Positions 25,956-35,957 of a DNA stretch of 64,000 nucleotides are shown piece after piece (positions within the stretch are counted from its first letter, which is position 1; every line of letters begins with the position of its first letter). The notes under the pieces were generated by a model. It searched no databases. It saw only the letters and a program-made list of their open reading frames with translations, and was not told the DNA's origin. The DNA is from Defluviicoccus sp. Lineage in GTDB: Bacteria; Pseudomonadota; Alphaproteobacteria; MPNO01. Where the stretch lies: positions 100,266 to 164,265 of the forward strand of contig JAJEHI010000135.1 of assembly GCA_022823775.1 (NCBI GenBank). Direction: 5' to 3'. The position numbers were made by a program, and so were the translations under genes.

Positions 25956-26753
25956 TCAGCCGTTGGCCTGGGCGACGGCGCGCTTGGCCATCACCGTTAC
26001 CAGGTGGGCCCGGTACTCCGCGCTCGCGTGGATGTCGCTGTTGAGGTCGTCGTCGCCGATCTTGATGTCGGCCACGGCCTCCGGCGCGAAATTGCCCGCC
26101 AGCGCCTGCTCCATCTCCGCCACCCGGAAGACGCAGGGGCCGGCGCCGGTAACCGCGACCCTTGGCCCGCCCGACGTCGCGGCGACGAACACGCCGACGA
26201 TCGCGTAACGGGATGCCGGGTTGGGGAATTTCATGTACGCGGCCTTGGACGGGACCGGGAAACTCACGCCGGTGACCAGCTCGCCCGGCTCCAGCGCGGT
26301 CTCGAACATGCCGGTAAAGAAGTCGTCGCCGGCGATCTCGCGCCGGTTGGTGCGGACCGTGGCTCCCAAACCGACCACCGCCGCCGGATAGTCCGCCGCG
26401 GGGTCGTTGTTGGCGATCGAGCCGCCGATCGTGCCGCGGTTGCGCACTTGCGGATCGCCGATGCCGCCGGCGAGCCTGGCGAGAGCCGGAATGGCCGCCG
26501 CGACCTCGCTCGACGCGTTGACCTCCGCGTGCCGGGCCATTCCGCCGATCTCGACCGTGTTGCCCGAAACCGAGATCCCGGTAAGACCGCCGACGCCGGC
26601 GAGGTCGACCAGGTCGGAAGGGTTGGCGAGGCGCTGCTTGATCGTCGGGATGATCGTCATCCCGCCCGCCAGGAAGCGCCCGTCCTCGGCACCCGTGACG
26701 GCACTAACGGCGTCCTCGACCGACGATGCCTTGCGGTAGTTGAAATCGTACAT
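25956..26753 (-). CDS. coxM: Mo-hydroxylase FAD-binding (medium) subunit
   Basis: A 265-residue FAD subunit of a xanthine-oxidase/CO-dehydrogenase-family enzyme. FAD-binding sequences are visible: FLAGGMTIIPTIKQRL near residue 30, and IGDPQVRNRGTIGGSIANNDPAADYPA near 100 (the typical RNRGTIGGSxAxxDPA). It sits 12 nt after coxL. Electrons pass from the Mo site through the 2Fe-2S subunit to this FAD and then to a quinone or cytochrome. Confidence 0.93.
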   Translation of the reverse strand: MYDFNYRKASSVEDAVSAVTGAEDGRFLAGGMTIIPTIKQRLANPSDLVDLAGVGGLTGISVSGNTVEIGGMARHAEVNASSEVAAAIPALARLAGGIGDPQVRNRGTIGGSIANNDPAADYPAAVVGLGATVRTNRREIAGDDFFTGMFETALEPGELVTGVSFPVPSKAAYMKFPNPASRYAIVGVFVAATSGGPRVAVTGAGPCVFRVAEMEQALAGNFAPEAVADIKIGDDDLNSDIHASAEYRAHLVTVMAKRAVAQANG

Positions 26754-26765
26754 GGTCCAATCCTC

Positions 26766-29144
26766 CTAAGACGCCTTGGCCGATTGAAGGGCCTGCCACA
26801 CGCTTTCCGACGTGACCGGCATGTCGATATGGTTGACGCCGTGCGAGCGGAGCGCATCGACGACCGCGTTGACGACCGCGGGCGGCGCGCCGATCGCCCC
26901 GATCTCGCCGACGCCCTTGGCGCCGAGCGGGTTCATCGGACAGGGCGTCACCGTATGGTCGAGATCGAAGCTCGGCACCGTATCGGCCCTCGGCAGGGTG
27001 TAGTCCATCAGCGAACCGGTGAGCGGCTGTCCGTTCTCGTCGAACACCGCCCCTTCCATCAGCGCCTGGCCGATTCCGTGGGCGAGTCCGCCATGGACCT
27101 GCCCCTCGACGATCATCGGGTTGACGATGTTGCCGACGTCGTCGACGGCGGTGAAGCGTTCCACCGAGACAGATCCGGTCTCCGGGTCGACCTCCACCTC
27201 GCAGACATAGGATGCGAACGGGAAGTTGAAGTTGACCGGATCGAAGAACGCCTGTTCGTCGAGCCCGGGCTCCAGCTCTTCCAGAGGGTAGTTGTGCGGC
27301 ACGTAGGCCGCGAACGCCACCTCGCCGATGGAGATCGTCCGGTCGGTGCCCGAAACGGTGAACGTGCCGCTGTCGAACTCGATATCGTCGACCGAGGCTT
27401 CGAGCAGGTGCGACGCGATCTTCTTGCCCTTGTCGATGATCTTGTCCATCGCCCGGTCGATCGCGCTGCCGCCCACCGAGAGCGAGCGGGAGCCGTAAGT
27501 TCCCATACCCATCACCGCCCGGTCGGTGTCGCCCTCGACGACCTCGACGTTCTCGAGCGGCACGCCGAGCTTGTCGGTGACGAGCTGGGCGAAGGTGGTC
27601 TCGTGCCCTTGGCCGTGGTTGTGGGTGCCGGCGAACACCGTGACGGTGCCGGTCGCGTTGAACCGGACCTGCGCCGACTCGTAGAGACCGGCCCGTGCCC
27701 CAAGCTGGCCCGCGATGGCGGACGGCGCCGCCCCGGTGGCCTCGATCGGCGCGGCGATGCCGATCCCGCGAAGCTTGCCGTCGGCCTCGGACGCGCTTCT
27801 GCGCGCGGCGAACCCGTTCCAGTCCGACTTCTCCAGCGCGATATCCAGCGCGCGTTCGTAGGAGCCCGAATCGTAGAGCAGGGCGACCGGCGTCTGGTAA
27901 GGGAAGGCGTCCGCGGCGATGAAGTTCCGCTTCCTGATCTCAACCGGGTCGATCCCGGTCGCCCGCGCCGCCTCGTCGATCACCCGCTCCAGGAGATAGG
28001 TGGCTTCGGGCCGGCCGGCGCCGCGCAGGGCATCGACCGGGGAGGTGTTGGTGAACACCGCCTTGACGTTGCACGAGATCGCCGGGGTCGTGTACTGGCC
28101 GGCGAATAGCGTCGCGTAGAGGAAGGTCGGGATCAGCGGCGCGAAGGCCGACAGATACGCCCCCATATTGGCGACCGTGTTGACCCGGAGGCCGGTGAAC
28201 TTGCCTTCTGCATCGAGAGCGAGCTCGACCTCGGTCACGTGGTCGCGGCCGTGCGCGTCGGTCACGAAGCACTCCGTCCGCTGTCCCAGCCAGCGGACCG
28301 GCCGCTCCAGTTTGCGCGAGGCCCAGCAGATGATCGCGTATTCGGCATAGGGCGCGACCTTGGATCCGAATCCGCCCCCGACGTCGGGCGCGACCACCCG
28401 GAACTTGTGCTCCGGCTGGTTGAGCACGAAAGCGCCGAGCAGCAGCCGCATCGCGTGCGCCGCTTGGGCGGTGCAGTAAAGGGTCAGCTTCTCCTCGCCC
28501 TTGTCGTACTCGGCCACCGCCGCGCGCGGCTCCATGGAATGCGGGATGATGCGCTGGTTCACGAGTTCCAGCCGCGCGGTGTGCGCCGCCGCCTCGAAAG
28601 CCGCGTCGACCGCCTCGGCCGCTTCCTCGCCGGGGAAATCCCAGTCGAAGCAGAGATTGTTCGGCGCTTCCTCGTGGATCTGCGCCGCGCCGTCCCGGTG
28701 CGCCGTCTCCGTGACCGCCGCCGCGTCGAGAGGCCGGTAGTCGACCTCGACCAGCTCGGCGGCATCCGCCGCCTGTTCCGCGGTCTCGGCGATCACCGTG
28801 GCGACGATCTCGCCGACATAGCGCACCTTGCCCTGGGCGATGACCGGCCATTTGGGCTCGACCATCGGGGTGCCGTCCTTCGACGTGATACCCCAGCCGC
28901 AGGGCAGGCCCCCGAGCCCGTCCGCATCGGCGTCCGGGCCGGTGAGCACGCAGACCACGCCGGGCGCGGCCTCGGCCTTGGACGTGTCTACCGATCCCAG
29001 AGCCGCGTGGCCGTGGGGCGAGCGCAGCATGTGCGCGTGGAGCTGTCCGGCCCGCACCTCGTCGTCGGTGTAGGCGCCGCGGCCGGTCAGAAAGCGGAAG
29101 TCTTCCTTGCGCTTGACGGAAGCGCCAATTCCTCCCTCAGGCAT
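26766..29144 (-). CDS. coxL: Mo-hydroxylase large (molybdopterin) subunit, form II-type
   Basis: A 792-residue molybdopterin-binding catalytic subunit. The active-site loop reads ALRGAGRPEA near residue 372. Form I CO dehydrogenases carry AYRCSFR there, so this is a form II-like enzyme and probably not a CO oxidiser; the substrate could be an aromatic or N-heterocyclic compound or aldehyde. The catalytic glutamate is in GAKGVGEIGAIG near 746, as in xanthine oxidases. An N-terminal KEDFRFLTGRGAYTDD motif and a GHETTFAQL segment are also typical. Confidence 0.9.
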   Translation of the reverse strand: MPEGGIGASVKRKEDFRFLTGRGAYTDDEVRAGQLHAHMLRSPHGHAALGSVDTSKAEAAPGVVCVLTGPDADADGLGGLPCGWGITSKDGTPMVEPKWPVIAQGKVRYVGEIVATVIAETAEQAADAAELVEVDYRPLDAAAVTETAHRDGAAQIHEEAPNNLCFDWDFPGEEAAEAVDAAFEAAAHTARLELVNQRIIPHSMEPRAAVAEYDKGEEKLTLYCTAQAAHAMRLLLGAFVLNQPEHKFRVVAPDVGGGFGSKVAPYAEYAIICWASRKLERPVRWLGQRTECFVTDAHGRDHVTEVELALDAEGKFTGLRVNTVANMGAYLSAFAPLIPTFLYATLFAGQYTTPAISCNVKAVFTNTSPVDALRGAGRPEATYLLERVIDEAARATGIDPVEIRKRNFIAADAFPYQTPVALLYDSGSYERALDIALEKSDWNGFAARRSASEADGKLRGIGIAAPIEATGAAPSAIAGQLGARAGLYESAQVRFNATGTVTVFAGTHNHGQGHETTFAQLVTDKLGVPLENVEVVEGDTDRAVMGMGTYGSRSLSVGGSAIDRAMDKIIDKGKKIASHLLEASVDDIEFDSGTFTVSGTDRTISIGEVAFAAYVPHNYPLEELEPGLDEQAFFDPVNFNFPFASYVCEVEVDPETGSVSVERFTAVDDVGNIVNPMIVEGQVHGGLAHGIGQALMEGAVFDENGQPLTGSLMDYTLPRADTVPSFDLDHTVTPCPMNPLGAKGVGEIGAIGAPPAVVNAVVDALRSHGVNHIDMPVTSESVWQALQSAKAS

Positions 29145-29168
29145 GTCCTGCCTCCCGGGTCAATTGTC

Positions 29169-29645
<477 letters not shown>

Positions 29646-29821
29646 CTGTGACCCTCCTTGAGTCAACAACGCCGTCCGCCGACTACCGATGCGCGGCGAC
29701 AAGGCCGAACGGTCCAATTCCGGAAGGCGTTTCCCTTCCCTGTTCTGTTGCGCCGCAGTATCCCGCCCGAACCCGGAGGGGTCAAGGCGCGGAGACGCGG
29801 CGAGGCTGCCATTCGGGGGCT

Positions 29822-30397
29822 TCAGGCGAGCACGATGACGAGGACGATGACGGCGATGGCGACCAGACCGCCGATCCAGACGGCCGGGCTCAGCCCTTCC
29901 GATTTGGCCTGCGCCGAGGGCGCCTCCGCCGGTTCCTCGACCTCCGCCTCTTCCTCCGCCCCGCCGACCGCCTCGGCGAACTTGTCGAAGAAATCGTCCG
30001 CCATCTTGCGCGCTGTCGAATCGATCAGCCGGGAGCCGATCTGGGCGAGTTTGCCGCCGACGGTCCCGTTGGCCTCGTATGTCAGCAGCGTGCCCGCCCC
30101 GTCGTCCGCGAGCTGCACCTTGGCGCCGCCCTTGGCGAAACCCGCGACGCCGCCCTGGCCCTCGCCGCTGATCGTGTAGCCGTTGGGCGCGTCGACATCG
30201 GAAAGCTGGACCTTGCCGGTAAACTTGGCGGTGACCGGGCCGACCTTGGAGGTCACCCTGGCGCTGAACTCGGTGTCCGAGGTCTTGTCGAGCGACTCGC
30301 AGCCCGCGATGCACTGCTTGAGGATCTCGGGGTCGTTGAGCGCGTCCCACACCTTCTGCCGCGGCGCCGGGATCCGCCGCTCGCCGGTCATCTCCAT
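29822..30397 (-). CDS. coxG: CoxG-like SRPBCC protein with C-terminal membrane anchor
   Basis: A 191-residue protein with an SRPBCC (START-like) fold: [19 protein letters not shown], the typical CoxG opening, then [20 protein letters not shown] Glu/Ala linker ([16 protein letters not shown]) leads to a hydrophobic helix at the end ([19 protein letters not shown]). CoxG anchors CO-dehydrogenase-type enzymes to the membrane. ATG 30397 is chosen for the GGAGGCAGCG site; an ATG 12 nt upstream is the other option. It is 176 nt upstream of coxS on the same strand. Confidence 0.87.
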   Translation of the reverse strand: MEMTGERRIPAPRQKVWDALNDPEILKQCIAGCESLDKTSDTEFSARVTSKVGPVTAKFTGKVQLSDVDAPNGYTISGEGQGGVAGFAKGGAKVQLADDGAGTLLTYEANGTVGGKLAQIGSRLIDSTARKMADDFFDKFAEAVGGAEEEAEVEEPAEAPSAQAKSEGLSPAVWIGGLVAIAVIVLVIVLA

Positions 30398-30479
30398 CGC
30401 TGCCTCCAACGACTGTTGCGGCCAACCGGCCGCAACCTAGTGCCTCGACCGGCACCGGGCAAGCAAAGGGCGGGCAAGA

Positions 30480-31691
30480 TCAACCGGCGGCTTCGGGCAC
30501 CGCTCGCTCGACCGGCTTGTCGTCGATCGGCCAGTGGATCAGCGCGGCCGCGATGCCCAGCGCGATGGCGAGCCACCAGGCCGCGTCGTAGCTTCCCGTC
30601 CGGTCGTAGAACATGCCGCCCAGCCAGACCCCGCAGAAGCTGCCCAACTGGTGGCTCAGGAAGACGATGGCGAACAGCGTCCCCATATATCGCGGCCCGA
30701 AGATCTGGGCGACGATCCCGCTGGTCAGCGGCACCGTCGAGAGCCAGAGGAGTCCCATGATCGCGGCGAAGACCAGTACCGAGGTCTCGGTGATCGGAAA
30801 CTGGATGAACGCGAAGAACAGCGCCGCCCGCAACAGATAGAGCGTGCTGAGCAGATATTTCTTACGGTATTGCCCGCCGAGCCAGCCCGCGCCCAGCGTT
30901 CCGATCAGGTTGAACAGTCCGATGAAGGCGAGCGCCCATGCGGCGAGCTCCGCGTCCTGGCCGGAATCGGTGATGAAACCCGGCAGGTGGGTGCCGATGA
31001 ACTGCACCTGGAAGCCGCAGACGAAAAAACCGGTCACCAGCAGCCAGTAGCCGCGATGGCCGCCCGCCTCGGTCAGCGCGGCGCCGAGGCTTTGCGGCGC
31101 CGGGGCAGCCAGCGCCTTGGCCGATCCCGGGCCAAGCGCAAGGCTCAACGGCACCGTGAGCGCGATGATCATCGAGACGACGACGATCGCATCCGACCAG
31201 CCGAGACCGGAGATCAGCCCCTGGCTCACCGGCGCGAACACGAACTGCCCGACCGAACCGCCCGCCGTCACGATGCCGAGCCACAGGCTCCTCTGGTGGT
31301 CCTGGGCCACCCGGCCGACCAGGGCGAGCGGCAGGGTGAAGCCGATTCCCGACGCGCCGAGGCCGACCAGCAGTCCGGCGCTGACGGTCATCGTCTCCGG
31401 CGTGCCGGAGATCGAGATCATGTAGACGCCGAACGCATAGAACGCGGCCGACGCCGCCATCACCCGGATCGGCCCCCACTTGTCGCCGATCGCCGCGACG
31501 AACGGGGCGGCGAGGCCCATGACGATGTTCTGGATGGCGATGGCGAAGGAAAATTCGGCCCGGCCCCAGCCGAGATCGCCGCTGATCGGCACCAGGAAAA
31601 GGCCGAAATTCTGTCGCGAGCCGTTGGCGATCACGAGAATCACCACCGCGCCGCAGAGAACGAAAAGCGGCGTGCGCCAGAATACCCTCAT
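30480..31691 (-). CDS. MFS transporter
   Basis: A 403-residue, 12-helix major facilitator of the oxalate/formate-antiporter-like branch. The N-terminal helices include SRQNFGLFLVPISGDLGWGRAEFS, and a loop motif FVAAIGDKWGPIRVM sits in the TM2-3 position. It is downstream of the DUF169 gene and the selenoprotein-like gene on the same strand (gaps 100 and 135 nt). It could import or export the substrate of that locus; this is inference from neighbourhood. Confidence 0.82.
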   Translation of the reverse strand: MRVFWRTPLFVLCGAVVILVIANGSRQNFGLFLVPISGDLGWGRAEFSFAIAIQNIVMGLAAPFVAAIGDKWGPIRVMAASAAFYAFGVYMISISGTPETMTVSAGLLVGLGASGIGFTLPLALVGRVAQDHQRSLWLGIVTAGGSVGQFVFAPVSQGLISGLGWSDAIVVVSMIIALTVPLSLALGPGSAKALAAPAPQSLGAALTEAGGHRGYWLLVTGFFVCGFQVQFIGTHLPGFITDSGQDAELAAWALAFIGLFNLIGTLGAGWLGGQYRKKYLLSTLYLLRAALFFAFIQFPITETSVLVFAAIMGLLWLSTVPLTSGIVAQIFGPRYMGTLFAIVFLSHQLGSFCGVWLGGMFYDRTGSYDAAWWLAIALGIAAALIHWPIDDKPVERAVPEAAG

Positions 31692-31791
31692 TATGACCCG
31701 CCCGAACCCTTTACCGTATGACGAAATGCGAGTGTCCGGCGGGCTCCCGCCCGGCGCGGATCACCGCTTCAACTCGATGGCTTGCCACCTA

Positions 31792-32508
31792 TCAGGCAAA
31801 TCGCTTGCCGTCCTCGCTGGCGTAGGATGCAACCAGCCTGTCGGCTTCGCAAACCGTCCTCAACGCTTCCACGACCGTGCCCAGCCTGCTGCCCGGGATG
31901 GCGCAGGTCATGTCCTGATTGGGCATGCCCGTGCGCACCCGGCTCAGCATGCAACCGACGCTCACCGCGATATCTCCCTGTTCCTTGGCGATCGCGACGA
32001 TATGGCATTGCGGTTTGCCTTCGAATCGCAGTGACGGCACCGCCGAGTGAAGTTGCATCGCCTGCTTTCCCACGACTCGCAGAAGCACGACATCGGGATC
32101 CACCGGTGTCTCGGACAGCGGTCCGTATACGATCGAGGCGGGCCGCTCTTCAACCGTCGGAATGTCGGGAAACATCTCCGGATGGACCCAGTTCGCCTCG
32201 CACACCGCCTGGACGTCCGCGCGCGTGGCGGCTTCCTCCAGTGAAATCAGCCCATGCGTCAGACTGCCGACGCTGCAGTTCCCGTGATCCTCCGGCACGG
32301 TCGCGAAGGTGGCGTCCTGCCCCGCGCCCCAAAACACGCAGCCCGCCGCAACCGCGCCGGTACGTCCGTCTTCCGTGGGCGGGGGATACGTGCCCGGATA
32401 ACGCGCGATGTCCTCCGGAATGGCGTCGCGGAAAATAATGCCGACCGGCGGTGCCGAGAGGCCCAGAAGATCGACGATTTCATTCGCCAGAGTCTCGAAA
32501 TCCGACAT
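31792..32508 (-). CDS. DUF169 family protein
   Basis: A 238-residue protein of DUF169, a family of unknown function common in anaerobes and marine bacteria. It has several conserved Cys in short motifs: AAGCVFWGAGQD, GNCSVGS, VSVGCMLSR, and DMTCAIPGSR near the end. The N-terminus LLGLSAPPVGIIF is also family-typical. It lies between the LinD-like selenoprotein gene and the MFS gene on the same strand, and may bind a metal, cofactor or the same substrate. Start ATG 32508 follows GGAAGAC. Confidence 0.75.
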   Translation of the reverse strand: MSDFETLANEIVDLLGLSAPPVGIIFRDAIPEDIARYPGTYPPPTEDGRTGAVAAGCVFWGAGQDATFATVPEDHGNCSVGSLTHGLISLEEAATRADVQAVCEANWVHPEMFPDIPTVEERPASIVYGPLSETPVDPDVVLLRVVGKQAMQLHSAVPSLRFEGKPQCHIVAIAKEQGDIAVSVGCMLSRVRTGMPNQDMTCAIPGSRLGTVVEALRTVCEADRLVASYASEDGKRFA

Positions 32509-32643
32509 CGGAGTGTCTTCCCATGTTGTATCCGGACGGTTCCGTCCGCGTCGCCGACGGGCCCGCCCGCTGGCGTTGCTTCATCGGCAATCTGACGGGC
32601 AGCGGACCGGAAATCTGCCGCGGAGTCCCGGCGGGCGGCGGCG

Positions 32644-34167
32644 TCAGCCGCAGCGGATGACGAAGGCGTGCTTGCCGACCGTCGTTTCGACTTCCAGATC
32701 GCCTTCGGCGACGCGCCACTTGTCCGATCGAGCGCCGTCCGCCTCCACGGTGCACTTTTCCGGCACGACGTTCGTAACCCTGAACGTCGTCGGCTCGCCG
32801 GCCGTTCCCGGGGCTCCCGCGTCGGTGGCGACCGCGAGGATGCGCCGTTCGACGTCATAGGCAGCCTGCGAGAGGCACACTCTGGGAAAGTCGACGCCAT
32901 GGACGGTGGGCTCCACAAACTTGCGGAGATTGGGCTGATTGATCAGATCCCACCAGGACCCGGGCCGCGCGACCTCGGCCAGCGCGGAGGTGGCGTTGAG
33001 CTGGCCCCTTGGATGCTCCTCGTTGAGATGGTAGCCCCATGTGAATTCGCCGGTTTCGTCGTCCCAGGCCGGCTCGTGATTTTCCTCCATGAAGCCCTTC
33101 AGCCGGGCGAAAAGATCGTCGTCTCCCAACTCGCGCGCCATGAATGCGGAGCACAGCAGTTGCAGAACGGAAAAATCTCCCGGCGGTATGACGATCGGGT
33201 CGGTCCCGCGCCAACCCAGCTGATCCATCGCGACATTGAACAGCTCCCGGCAATCGTCCCGCTTCAGCGCCAAAGCTCCCATCGCCGGGAGGAGTTTCAT
33301 TCCGGCCAGACGTTCATTGGTGTGATGCACCGGGATCAGCGGGTCGTAATAGACCGTTACCGGACCGCTTATCTTGCCGTCGCGCATCGAGAAATAGTTG
33401 GGACGGGCGTAATCCCACCACGCATCGAACAGCGTCCGAAAATCGCTGCCGTAGACCACGTCGTGGAGGCTCAGACCGAGCCCCGCGCGGGCCATTCATA
33501 ACGGCCAAATCTTGGTATTTTCGCAGTGTATTCCTTCCGGCCGCCTGGACATCTGGGCGGTCAGGTGCTCGGCGATGCGCGTATGGGTCCAGGTGAACGT
33601 ATCCGCGCCGTTACGGACGATATCGAAGGGCTCGTTCCATTTCTCGTCGCCGGTGACATAGGCGTGGAAGCCCAACAGAACCAGGAAATCGCCCTTGTAG
33701 AACAGGTTGCCGTCGCATCCCACCGGATCCATCTGGAGACCCCATGGCTCGACGCCGTTGGCGGTCCAGCCCGGCACGTCGTATTTGCCGCGCAGAAAGG
33801 GCGGAATCAGGTTTTCGTACCAGACCTCGGGATATTGCTCCCGCTTCGGATCGTCGCCAATCTGGTCGAGCCAGTCCTTGGGCGCCCAATAGCCGGTATA
33901 GCGCGCAACGAGTTCGTCCAGTATCCGCCCGTAGACCTCCCGCCAGGCCGGCGTGCGATCGGCCATGACGGCCATCGCGAAGCTCGATTGCACCAGGTCC
34001 ATGCGGTGCCAGGACCGCATGGGCGCGCCTGTGATATTGTCCCAATGCGGGTGCGGCTGGCCGTCCTTGTCCCAGTTGTCCGGCGTCGTCGCCTTGCGAT
34101 AGAGGTAGCGGAGCCATCCCCTTGAGCGGTCGGAGGTGCTGGGATATCCGTGAACCAGGCTCGCCAT
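32644..34167 (-). CDS. Candidate selenocysteine-containing linalool dehydratase/isomerase (LinD)-like protein
   Basis: One gene of 507 residues, split for a standard caller into two ORFs (33496-34167 and 32644-33495) by an in-frame TGA at 33496-33498 (codon 224). Sequence on both sides reads as one (alpha/alpha)6-barrel-type protein of the LinD-like family: ...GIHCENTKIWPL-U-MARAGLGLSLHD. C215 and the TGA stand nine residues apart, the CX8C spacing of the two LinD active-site cysteines. A 7-bp hairpin with loop GGUCU starts 11 nt after the TGA (see separate entry). ATG 34167 follows GGAGGGGC. A C-terminal beta-rich extension (about 90 residues) follows the barrel. The normal stop is TGA at 32644. 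Family assignment is motif-based; Sec insertion is inferred. The alternative is a nonsense-mutated gene, but the matching hairpin argues against it. Confidence 0.7.
33466..33498 (-). promoter_or_regulatory. Candidate bacterial SECIS element (UGA plus hairpin)
   Basis: In the minus-strand mRNA the UGA (33496-33498) is followed by 11 nt. Then comes a perfect 7-bp stem GGGGCUC/GAGCCUC closing the five-base loop GGUCU (33466-33484). E. coli fdhF, from memory, has an 11-nt spacing and a GGUCU apical loop recognised by SelB. Here the loop GGU begins 18 nt after the UGA, in phase, as in fdhF. The stem is also compatible with the coding frame (GGG CTC GGT CTG AGC CTC). Confidence 0.8.
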
Positions 34168-34265
34168 CGGTTGCGCCCCTCCGGATTCGGCTCCAGGCAG
34201 GTCCAAAGCCTAACGGAAATCGAATTGCACCGGAATAGCGGACGCCGGCGTCGCCGATGGGAGGA

Positions 34266-35957
34266 TTAGAGGTAGTATATCAACAGGAAGCCGCCGAGCA
34301 GCACCGCGACCCATAGCGTGGTGGAGCCGAGCGGCCAGGTCCTCGCGAGCGTGGCCTCCGGACCGGCAAGCCGTATCGCCGCGCCGATTCCCGCCCGGAG
34401 CCCGCCCGCCAACGCGCTCAGGAAGCCTTGCCACGCCGACCAGAGGGCGGGCCAGACAACGCCGATCAGGGCCGGGATGCCCCTGCGGTAGGTCCAGTCG
34501 AAATCGAGGTTGGTCGACCGGATCGCCGCCGGGTATATGCGGTAGCGGATCAGCACCGCGAACGCGAGAGCGGCGAACGCCAGGAGTTGCAGCTGGCCGA
34601 TCACGTGGCTCGGCGTGTAGGGCTCGTAGTCGACGTCGTGGGGCAGGATCGAATAGAGCGCCGGCGACCAGACCCCGAGTGCGATACAGAGGAACGCCGC
34701 CGTTCCCATCGCGATCAGCATGTTGAGCGGGGCCTCCTTGCAGCGCTTGCCGGAATCGCGGGAGAAAAAGGCGAAGTACGGGATCTTCATGCCCGAATGG
34801 TGGATCACCCCGGCCGAGGCGAACGTCAGCGTCAGCCAGGCGACGGCATAACCCCCGTAGGCGGCCGCGGACAGCGTCAGGGACTTGGCGATGAAGCCGG
34901 AGAACAAGGGAAAGGCGGAAATCGAGGCGGCGCCGACGATGCAGAAGACGGTGGTGAACGGCATCGACTTGTGGAGCCCGCCCAGCTCCGAGCCCTCGAT
35001 CGTTCCGGCCCGGTAGAGGACCGCCCCCATCGACATGAAGAGCAGCGCCATGTAGAGGGTGGAAACGAACGCGTGTCCCACCGCGCCGTTGAGCGCCATC
35101 GGCGTGCCGATGCCGACGCCGACGACCATGAAGCCGAGCTGGCTGTTGAGGCTGTAGGCGAGCGTGCGGCGGAGATCGTTCTCGATCACTGCGTAGAAGA
35201 TCGGGAACGCCGTCATCGCCGCCCCCACATAGATCAGCATCTCGGTGCCCGGAAAGCCGCGGGCGAGCGCGTAGACCGCCGCCTTGGTGGTGAAAGCGCT
35301 CAGGAACACCGCCCCCGTCACCGTCGCCTCGGGGTAGGCGTCGGGCAGCCAGTTGTGCAGGAAAGGGAAGGCGCATTTGATCCCGAACGCGAGAAGGATC
35401 AGCCAGGTCGCGAGGTCGCCGAGCGCCATGCGGTCGAAGGCGATCGAACCGGTCTGCTCGGCCAGCAGGATCGCGCCCGACAGCAGCAGCACGCCCGATA
35501 CGATCTGGACGATCAGGTACCGCATCCCGGACCGGTACGCGGTCTCGCCGCCGCGCGCCCAGATCAGGAAGACCGACGTGATCGCCATCGCCTCCCAATA
35601 GACGAACAGCGTGACCAGATCGCCCGCGAAGACGGCGCCGATGCCGCTGCCGGCGTACATCATGCCCGCGACGTGCTGGACGGTGTCGCGCACGTGGAGC
35701 GCGTATATCGCGCCCACGATCGCCGCGATGTGGAAGACGTAGCCGAAGATCAGGCTGAGCTTGTCGACACGGACCGGCACGAATTCCGCGCCGAACCAGG
35801 CGAAGCCGAGATAGGTTCCGGGCTCGAGCGCGATCAGCGCCCAGAGCCCCGCCGCGGGCACGACGACCGTCCAGGCCCGGCGCAGCGCGTCCGGCAGGAC
35901 CGGGATCGCGAGCGCGGCCACGATCAGCAGCAGGCCGGGCGGCAGGCTAGCGATCAT
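34266..35957 (-). CDS. NuoL/MrpD-like proton-conducting membrane subunit (third of three)
   Basis: A 563-residue antiporter-like subunit of the NuoL/NuoM/NuoN superfamily with about 14 helices. Typical segments are FVYWEAMAITSVFLIWARGG (the key helix Glu), GIKCAFPFLHNWLPDAYPEATVTGAVFLSAFTTKAAVYAL, and the SLNSQLGFMVVGVGIG region. It is the last gene of the Mrp operon and overlaps the 90-residue gene by 11 nt. A third antiporter-like subunit is not part of a standard Mrp complex; Mbh/Mbs-type complexes have such a subunit (MbhH). Confidence 0.82.
   Translation of the reverse strand: MIASLPPGLLLIVAALAIPVLPDALRRAWTVVVPAAGLWALIALEPGTYLGFAWFGAEFVPVRVDKLSLIFGYVFHIAAIVGAIYALHVRDTVQHVAGMMYAGSGIGAVFAGDLVTLFVYWEAMAITSVFLIWARGGETAYRSGMRYLIVQIVSGVLLLSGAILLAEQTGSIAFDRMALGDLATWLILLAFGIKCAFPFLHNWLPDAYPEATVTGAVFLSAFTTKAAVYALARGFPGTEMLIYVGAAMTAFPIFYAVIENDLRRTLAYSLNSQLGFMVVGVGIGTPMALNGAVGHAFVSTLYMALLFMSMGAVLYRAGTIEGSELGGLHKSMPFTTVFCIVGAASISAFPLFSGFIAKSLTLSAAAYGGYAVAWLTLTFASAGVIHHSGMKIPYFAFFSRDSGKRCKEAPLNMLIAMGTAAFLCIALGVWSPALYSILPHDVDYEPYTPSHVIGQLQLLAFAALAFAVLIRYRIYPAAIRSTNLDFDWTYRRGIPALIGVVWPALWSAWQGFLSALAGGLRAGIGAAIRLAGPEATLARTWPLGSTTLWVAVLLGGFLLIYYL

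Noticed and set aside
25884..28109. 741-residue plus-strand ORF
   Set aside because: Antisense of coxM/coxL; composition of a shadow frame.
32644..32646. Second Sec at the terminal TGA (after RCG)
   Set aside because: No hairpin with a GGUCU-type loop follows it, and the family has no conserved sequence beyond this point that I know of.
33496..33498. TGA as ordinary nonsense mutation or true stop of a short gene
   Set aside because: Position at the expected catalytic Cys and the SECIS-like hairpin at the fdhF distance make Sec the better reading, although not proven.
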